Shown here: piece after piece, positions 57,855 through 64,000 of the stretch
Numbering within the stretch: the stretch's first letter is position 1
Layout: each line of letters starts with the position of its first letter
NCBI RefSeq assembly: GCF_947179165.1
Contig: NC_077239.1
Location: 68,180,634-68,244,633 of the forward strand
DNA from: Solanum dulcamara
Taxonomy: Eukaryota; Streptophyta; Magnoliopsida; Solanales; Solanaceae
Length of the DNA stretch: 64,000 nucleotides
Reading direction: 5' to 3'
Translations under genes and position numbers: made by a program
The notes under the pieces: generated by a model
What the model was told of the DNA's origin: nothing
Database searches by the model: none
Seen by the model: only the letters and a program-made list of their open reading frames with translations

Positions 57855-57929
57855 AAGGTGGGGATTAAAAAAATATAAAATAAAAAAGTCTTTTGGAGGT
57901 CAATTTTTGCAAATTATTTTTAAAGAACT
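57855..57929. other. Short AT-rich spacer
   Basis: The original target sequence between the LINE and the gypsy LTR. Confidence 0.6.
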
Positions 57930-59781
57930 TGTAACGACTCGTTGTCGTTATGGGTAGATCAATGGTGAAAGAATTGGATAATAAATTTTTTTGGGTAGTG
58001 ACTTAAAAATTCTAGGCTAAGTCAAACTCGGATGGAATCTAAGTCAGGTGATGTCTAATGTATCACGTATTTATAATATTTTAGATGCTCAAAACGGTGA
58101 ATTAGTGTGCATTGCAAGCATATTTTTGTTGATATGATGTGTGTTTTGTGTATGTTGCAGGAAAACTATATCACGCACGATTTTGAATGATTTTTATGGG
58201 TCTGAGTGCTATTTTACTGAGGACCGAGGAATACAAGACTCACATAGAACATAGTGCCTTGCACGGGCCATGGCGGTTGGCGTAGTGCTGATAAGAGAAA
58301 GAAATTGTGCTGGAGGATTTGGTGAAGTATAACTCCACGGAACCCACCATGGACCATAGTGCCTTGTACGGGCCGTGGTGGATGTCATAATGCTAACCTT
58401 GTGAAGAGGTTATTGCTACAATTTTGGCCAAGTGCAACTCCATGGAACCCATCATAGGCTGTGGAGTCCACTACGAATCGTATTTTCTTGATTGTAAAGG
58501 TTGAGGGAAGAAATTGGAGAATTGGCAAAGGCTATCACCACGGACTCTAGTACAGATTGTATTCAGCACCACGGGGCATGGTGATTTTTCGTGAAGAGTC
58601 AAGGTTTACACAGGTGAAGAAGTCAAGTTAAACACCACGAAAGTAGGACCAATCGCTCTTTTTAGTGGGGAGGAATAGTACGTGAATGGCGGTTCTCAGA
58701 CGAGGGAATCAATGGACAGTTAACTCTAGTTCGGTCCGTAATGACCCAACGTGAAAAGTGTCGACTTAAGTTTTCCTAATTGATTTAGGATTTGGTTTTG
58801 TATTTCTATAAATACCCAAATTTATTTTATTTTTTGGGTTCTACATTTTATTAGTTTTTTTGAGTATTTTGTGAACATATTAAAGATACACTCTACTACT
58901 TTATGAGATTGATTCTTGAAATATCATTCAGATTTTCATTCTTGATTCGTGGGTTCGTGTGTTTGATTCAATGTTTACTTCCATCCGCATAGGTATTGAT
59001 TCATGAATTCTACATAAATTATTGTTCTTTTACTTACAATCATGAGTAGCTAAGCCAATAACTAGGGTTGTGGGAACCATGACGACTTAACTAAAATAGG
59101 CAAAACGTATGATTGGTATTCGTGATTTTTTTTGCATGTATTGTGATTTCTTCATTTAAAAGTCTTTCTTAGTGAGTGCACACATTAAGAACTTTTACGT
59201 ATTTATTTCTTGCTCGGGAGGGAGGTAGTGATTAGGAAAAGACTATCACAACAATAATTCAAAGAGCCTAACTTCGAAAGAATGGATAAACTTTGTCTAA
59301 GTTACTTGAGATCCGAAGGAGTTAGTACTCTGAGATCTAGAATGAGGCTTAGTAAAGAATACATTCTGAGACCAGAAGGAGATGAATGAGATACATCTAA
59401 GAAGGATCGGGACGTGAATTAGATGTTACCTAACTCACTAGATTTTGCATGCAATGCATTGAACAATATCATGAATACAATTTGTCTATTAAGTTACATG
59501 TCATGGGGAATACAATCCTAGATAAATTCCCATATTGTTCACAACTTACTTGTTAGTTGCTTTGCTGAAACATCATTGTGTTACTAAATTAAATAAAAAA
59601 AACCCCCATTTTACTTTATGTACTTTATTTTCGGGAAATAGCTACTACAACTGAATAAATGATTGCTAATAGTTTTGTTTTGACCTATTCCCTATGGGTT
59701 CAACTCTGACTCTTATTTGGATAAAATATACTACTAACAATCATCTATATCTCTTTCGAGAGGTATAATTGAGCATTATCA
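57930..59781 (+). repeat. Gypsy 5' LTR (1852 bp)
   Basis: TGTAACGACTCG...GAGCATTATCA, ending 3 bp before the primer site. Carries repeated CATAGTGCCTTG.ACGGGCC.TGG units (58250-58275 and 58355-58378) and related CCACGG words to about 58610. A plus-strand CTATAAATACCC (58808-58819) is the probable TATA box. Confidence 0.82.
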
Positions 59782-59784
59782 AAA

Positions 59785-59802
59785 TGGTGCCGTTGTCGGG
59801 GA
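59785..59802 (+). other. Gypsy primer binding site, Asp-tRNA type
   Basis: TGGTGCCGTTGTCGGGGA matches the complement of the tRNA-Asp 3' end with C-to-T differences. Confidence 0.85.
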
Positions 59803-59942
59803 ATACAACTTTGAGATATTCTATTAGTTGCTAATTCAGTTTGTAGTTTTATTTCCTAATTTTACTTTTTGTTTCTTGCTTGTGTTTTTGAAGGGAACAG
59901 GTAGTTCATGCCAAACACCCAAAGCAAAGGTCAATTCAAAAG

Positions 59943-61500
59943 ATGAATGCGCAAGAATATGAGGCGCTAAGGTTGAGAGAGCTAGCTGAAAATCAAGCCA
60001 GGAATGGTGTTAACAACAGGGATGAACTCAATAGAGCTTTGCCGGGTAGAGATCAGAGACTTGTGAACTTTTCTCTAGTTGATGATGATACTGATATGGA
60101 TGGTGCAGGAGCTACTAGAGCTATAATCCTCACCACTACCTCAGGGCGTGATGTTCACTATCACTAGTACGATGCTTCAAATCTTGAACTTAAAAGGAAT
60201 AATTAGTGGAGCAGCAAGTGACGATGCTAACCAACATGTGATAAACTTTATCACCACCTGCAAGTCCTCTAAAATCCCTGGGGTTAGCCAATCATTCGTA
60301 CAACTACCTCTGTTTTCATTATCTCTGTCTGGAGAGACATTAAAGTGGTCGAATGAGCTTCCACATGACTTGATCACCACCTAGAGGGAGTTGAGGAAAG
60401 CATTTCTAGAGAGGTTTTTCCCACCATCCAAGAAGCTGTAAACCAAGGATGAGATTAGTTCTCACAAGCAGCTACCTACTGAAGCAGTGCATAAGACTTG
60501 GGAGAGATTTAGGCAGAAGCTAAAACAGTGTCCAATTATAACCTGACCGATGAGCACTTGAAGGAGGTGTTCTATAGGTCTCGCAATTTTTAACCAAACC
60601 AGTCATAGATATAGCTTGTGGTAGTTCATTCATGGCCAAGAAGTTTCACAAGCCACAATAATTCTAGATCAGCTCACAAAGAATAACAAAGCCTAGTCCA
60701 CTAGAGACACTGATGTGAGAGGTTTTGGCTTTCAATTTGAGATGTCAGCGGAGCAAAGGTGAAAGGAAAAAGAGTGTGATTAGGATATGGCCTACATGAG
60801 GATGCAGATAGATCTGCTAACCAAGCGTTTGTTAGGTGGAGGGCTTGAAAAGGTAAAAGCTGCGGATACTAGAAGTCGATATGATATACCAGAGTTTGAT
60901 TATGAGGAGGAGTCCAAATTTCTGAATAGCTAGGGGGTTTCCAGATATACAACTCTGGAAACCAAGGTCATAACTTTCAACGGGATAACTAGTATGACCA
61001 GATCGGTAATCGTGATCTAGGAAATTGGCAAAATAAGGACAACTTTAAGAATGACAAAAGTGGGGTTTATGTGCCATCAATGAACATAGATCAGGACAAA
61101 ATTAATAATGGGAACTCTAAGCTGGAAGACTTAATGACAAAGGTCCTACAGAAGATCGAGATGACTGAGTTTGGAGTCAGAGATATGTGAGGTGACATGA
61201 CTAATATCAATCAATTTGTAGATGCATACTCTACCTCTATCAAGCAATTAGAGCATCAGATGGGCTAGTTGTCAGCAATATTTAATCAATGGAAGAATGG
61301 TACTTTACGTAGTGACATAGTGAAAAATCCTAGGAAAGATGGGCAGTGCATGGCAGTGAAAACAAGGAGTGGTAAGGTACTGTTTGACACTATTATTGCA
61401 GGGATAGAGTAAACAAAGGATGCAACTCCTGAGATTGATGGGAATGAAAAGCAACAGGCAGATAAGACAGTTATATTTGATGAGTTCATCAGGTCGAGGA
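59943..61500 (+). pseudogene. Gypsy gag remnant
   Basis: ATG at 59943 (MNAQEYEALRLRELAENQ...). Blocks in shifting frames: HVINFITTCKSSKIPG and LPLFSLSLSGETLKW (60235-60345), LRKAFLERFFPPSKK (60390), and KTWERFRQKLKQCP (60490). This is the capsid-forming gag domain of plant gypsy elements. The nucleocapsid zinc knuckle was not found. Several stops. Confidence 0.82.
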
Positions 61501-62390
61501 TCTAGTATTGGAGCAGAATCAAACAGACTAAAATAATGGTACCAAGCAAGTTGAGGTATAAACTAATGGCCATTAGCCATCTACAGATAGTTGGGATTGG
61601 GAGCCCCAAACCGACTTATATACAGCTATTAATGGTGGATAGATCTATGAAATGACTAGTAGGAATTTTGTGTGATGTGTTGGTATGAGTAGACCGGTTC
61701 ATCTTCCCAGCTGATTTTGTCCTACTGGATTGTCAGGTTGATTTTGAGGTCCCTATCAACTTGGAGAGACCATTTTTGGCAACTAGCAGAGCATTGATGG
61801 ATGTAGAACATGAAGAGCTTACATTTAGGCTAAATTATGAACCTGTCAAGTTCAATGTATGCGCTTCCATAAAGCAGCCAAAATATATGGCAGTGATGTA
61901 TGTGTTTAATGTTAAGATCGAGAGTGTCATCGATGTACCTATTGAGAAAAGGCTTGATATTGATCCTTTTGTAGCTATAATCATAAATTTTGAAGGTGAC
62001 GACAGTGAGGGGTATGGAGAGTCTGTGAAAGCTTTGCAGGGCATAATATCACATCCCTATGCTCCAAAGTAGCTAGATCTTGACTTAAAGAACATGCTGG
62101 CTCCACCGGCTAAACCATCCATAGAGGAGCCGCATGTACTTGAGCTCAAAGAGTTGCCAATCCATTTGAGGTATGTCTTTCTTGGTGAGAATTACACTTT
62201 GCCAGTAATTATTAATGCAGATTTAAGTGAAGGGCAAGTTACAACACCGATTGAGGTATTACAAAGGTACAAGAAAATTATTGGTTGGACTATTGCTGAT
62301 ATTATAGGTATTCCTCCTGGCATATTTGCACTTACAAAATTCAATTGGAGGAGAATTGCAGTCCCAGTATTGAACACAAGAAGATACTAA
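61501..62390 (+). pseudogene. Gypsy protease region remnant
   Basis: A frame from 61761 (MERPFLATSRALMDVEHEELTFRLN...) matches the LGRPFLAT.RA.IDV block at the end of plant gypsy aspartic proteases. It is followed by an acidic linker (61960-62072) and an ELKELPIHLRYVFLGENYTLPVII block (62109-62215) before RT. The protease active-site D-S/T-G was not clearly identified upstream. Confidence 0.8.
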
Positions 62391-63170
62391 ATACACTTAT
62401 GAAAGAGGTGGTGTAGAAAGAGATTATCAAGTGGTTAGATGAAGGTGTGGTATATCCTATATCAGATAGCAGTTGGGCTAGTCCTATTCAATGTGTCCCT
62501 AAGAAGGAGGGATGACAATCATCACTAACGATAAGAATGAGTTGGTCCCACTTATGCCAATCACTAGATGGCGAGTCTGCATAGATTATGAAAAGCTGAA
62601 TAAATAGACTTTGAAGGACCATTTTCCAATGTCCTTCATAGACCAAATGCTAGATAGGTTGGCAGGCAGAGGTTGGTACCATTTCCTGGATTGGTACTCT
62701 GGCTACAACCAGATCTCCATAATACTAGAGGACCAAGAGAAGACGACCTTTACATATCCTTATGGTACCTTTGCATTCAAGGGCATGCCATTTGGATTAT
62801 GTAATGCCCCTACTATATTACGGCATTGTATGATGTCTATTTTCTCTGACATGGTGGAAGACATTCTTGAGGTATTTATGGATGATTTTCTATGATAGAC
62901 AATACTTTCGATGACTGTTTGTTAAATCTTAGTAGGGCTTTGCAGAGATGTGAAGAGGCTAACCTAGTCCTGAATAGGGAAAAATACCACTTCATGGTCA
63001 AAGAGGGTATTGTGCTGGGCCACAATATTTTGGAGAAAGGCTTGGAGGTCGAGAAGAAAAAGATAGAGATGATTGAGAAACTACCTCCTCCTATATCTAT
63101 AGCGGGTGTCTGTAGCTTTTTAGGTCAATGCAGGTTTTTATTGGTGTTTTATCAAGTATTTCTATAAAAT
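62391..63170 (+). pseudogene. Gypsy reverse transcriptase remnant
   Basis: WRVCIDYEKLNK (62571), DHFPMSFIDQMLDRLAG (62617), YSGYNQISI (62697), TYPYGTFAFKGMPFGLCNAPT (62753), and the catalytic VFMDDF (62873; canonical YMDDF/VYMDDF). Then, after a stop and frame change, CEEANLVLNREKYHFMVKEGIVLGH (62949). Stops near 62607 and 62893. Confidence 0.92.
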
Positions 63171-63760
63171 TGCACACCCTATGTGCAAATTATTGGAGAA
63201 GGAGGTAAAGTTCTACTTTTATGAGGCATGCATGAAAGCGTTTAAGTGTTTGAAGGAAAAGTTGATAGCACCACTGATTATTGCTCTAGATTAGTCTTCT
63301 CCATTTGAGATCACGTGTGATGCTAGCAGTGTGGCTTTGGGGGGTGTGCTAGGGCAAAAATGCAATAAGATCTTTCACCCCATATATTATGCTAGAAAAG
63401 AACTAAATATAGCCTAGAAGAATTATACTGCGACTGAGCAGGAATTATTGGCAGTAGTGTATGTGGTCAAAAAATTCAAAGTGTACCTTTTGGGTACCAA
63501 GGTGATAGTGCACACTGACCATACAACCTTGAGATACTTGATGACCAAGAAAGATGCCAAGCCAAGAATCAGATGGGTGCTTCTTCTTCAGGAATTCGAT
63601 TTTGAGGTAAAGGACCGTAAAGGTAATGAAAATCAGGTGGCTGAACACTTCTCCATTATAGAAGATGAGAATAAAGGTAAGGACGAGCTTGACATTAATG
63701 ATTCCTTCCTAGATAAACAGGTCTTGGATGCCACTCTTGATCTTATCTCTTAGTTTGCTG
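63171..63760 (+). pseudogene. Gypsy RNase H remnant
   Basis: FEITCDASSVALGGVLGQ (63306), ARKELN (63391), [19 protein letters not shown] (63421), [11 protein letters not shown] (63513), [13 protein letters not shown] (63574) and [12 protein letters not shown] (63620) are the RNase H-like domain that degrades the RNA template. Stops near 63293 and 63415. Confidence 0.92.
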
Positions 63761-64000
63761 ATTATGCTAATTATCTTATTAGTGATATTATACCTGAAGA
63801 TCTTACTTTCCAACAAATGAAGAAGTTTTTATATGATGTTAACAGGTACTTTTGTGATGAGCCATATTTATTTAAGATGTGTGCTGACAATGTCATCAGA
63901 AGGTGTATTCTAGAAGCAAAAATGCTCAGTATTTTGAAGGCATTCCACTCATCTCAGATAGGTGGATGCCATGGTGGGAGCTGCACTGCACAAAATATTT
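63761..64000 (+). pseudogene. Gypsy integrase N-terminus, cut by window end
   Basis: LFKMCADNVIRRCILEAKM followed by ILKAFHSSQIGGCHGG (about 63868-63985) is the HHCC zinc region of gypsy integrases (FHSS...HGG). The catalytic core lies beyond the window. Confidence 0.85.

Larger units (their letters stand above)
57930..64000 (+). mobile_element. Ty3/gypsy (Athila-like) element, continues past the window
   Basis: LTR (57930-59781), Asp-tRNA-type primer site (59785-59802), gag, protease, RT, RNase H and the beginning of integrase, all on the plus strand. The primer type and gag style point to the Athila/Tat branch of plant gypsy elements. Stops and frameshifts in every domain. Confidence 0.9.

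Overview
This is a 64 kb piece of a plant nuclear genome, almost certainly from the nightshade family (Solanaceae; Solanum, Capsicum or Nicotiana type). It is AT-rich and made mostly of decayed retrotransposons. Ty3/gypsy LTRs with GC-rich hairpins, SIRE-type and other Ty1/copia elements, an RTE-clade LINE ending in TTG repeats, an Au-type SINE and a tRNA-derived SINE are all visible. I find one intact protein-coding host gene: a 530-residue high-affinity phosphate transporter of the PHT1 family on the minus strand (35764-37356). Its upstream region carries a TATA box, a probable leader intron and three matches to the PHR1-binding element P1BS. No tRNA, rRNA or CRISPR feature was recognised.

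Layout. 1-1718: gypsy LTR fragment, minus strand. About 3225-19550: one old minus-strand copia element (Copia-A), broken open by three later insertions. These are an RTE LINE (about 5228-9235), a complete copia element with its own LTRs and a 5-bp target duplication (Copia-B, 9994-16431), and a solo gypsy LTR with a 5-bp target duplication (16734-18930). 20610-21162: broken pieces of a second phosphate transporter gene, its 3' and 5' ends lying in opposite orientation. 21163-27785: a plus-strand SIRE-type copia element (Copia-D) that abuts the transporter fragment. 28021-30867: MITE-like elements, one nested in another, and short tandem repeats. 31073-34230: 5' part of a plus-strand gypsy element (LTR, primer site, start of gag) with a SINE inside its LTR. 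34912-35064: Au-type SINE fragment.

35430-38303 is the phosphate transporter locus. 39372-41078 is a roughly 220-bp tandem repeat split by a solo LTR (40017-40836). 41458-49850 is a second SIRE-type copia element (Copia-C, minus strand) with a long extra reading frame between RNase H and the 3' LTR. 49851-55461 is AT-rich intergenic DNA with MITEs. 55478-57838 is a 5'-truncated RTE LINE with a clean 16-bp target duplication. 57930 to the end is a plus-strand gypsy element with an Asp-tRNA-type primer site (Athila-like), cut by the window edge in its integrase.

How it fits together. The transporter is the only gene likely to serve the plant, importing phosphate at the plasma membrane and probably induced by phosphate starvation. 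Everything else records repeated transposition into what may once have been a small phosphate-transporter cluster. Element boundaries were set from terminal TG/CA bases, primer sites, polypurine tracts and target-site duplications read by eye. No identities or ages were calculated.
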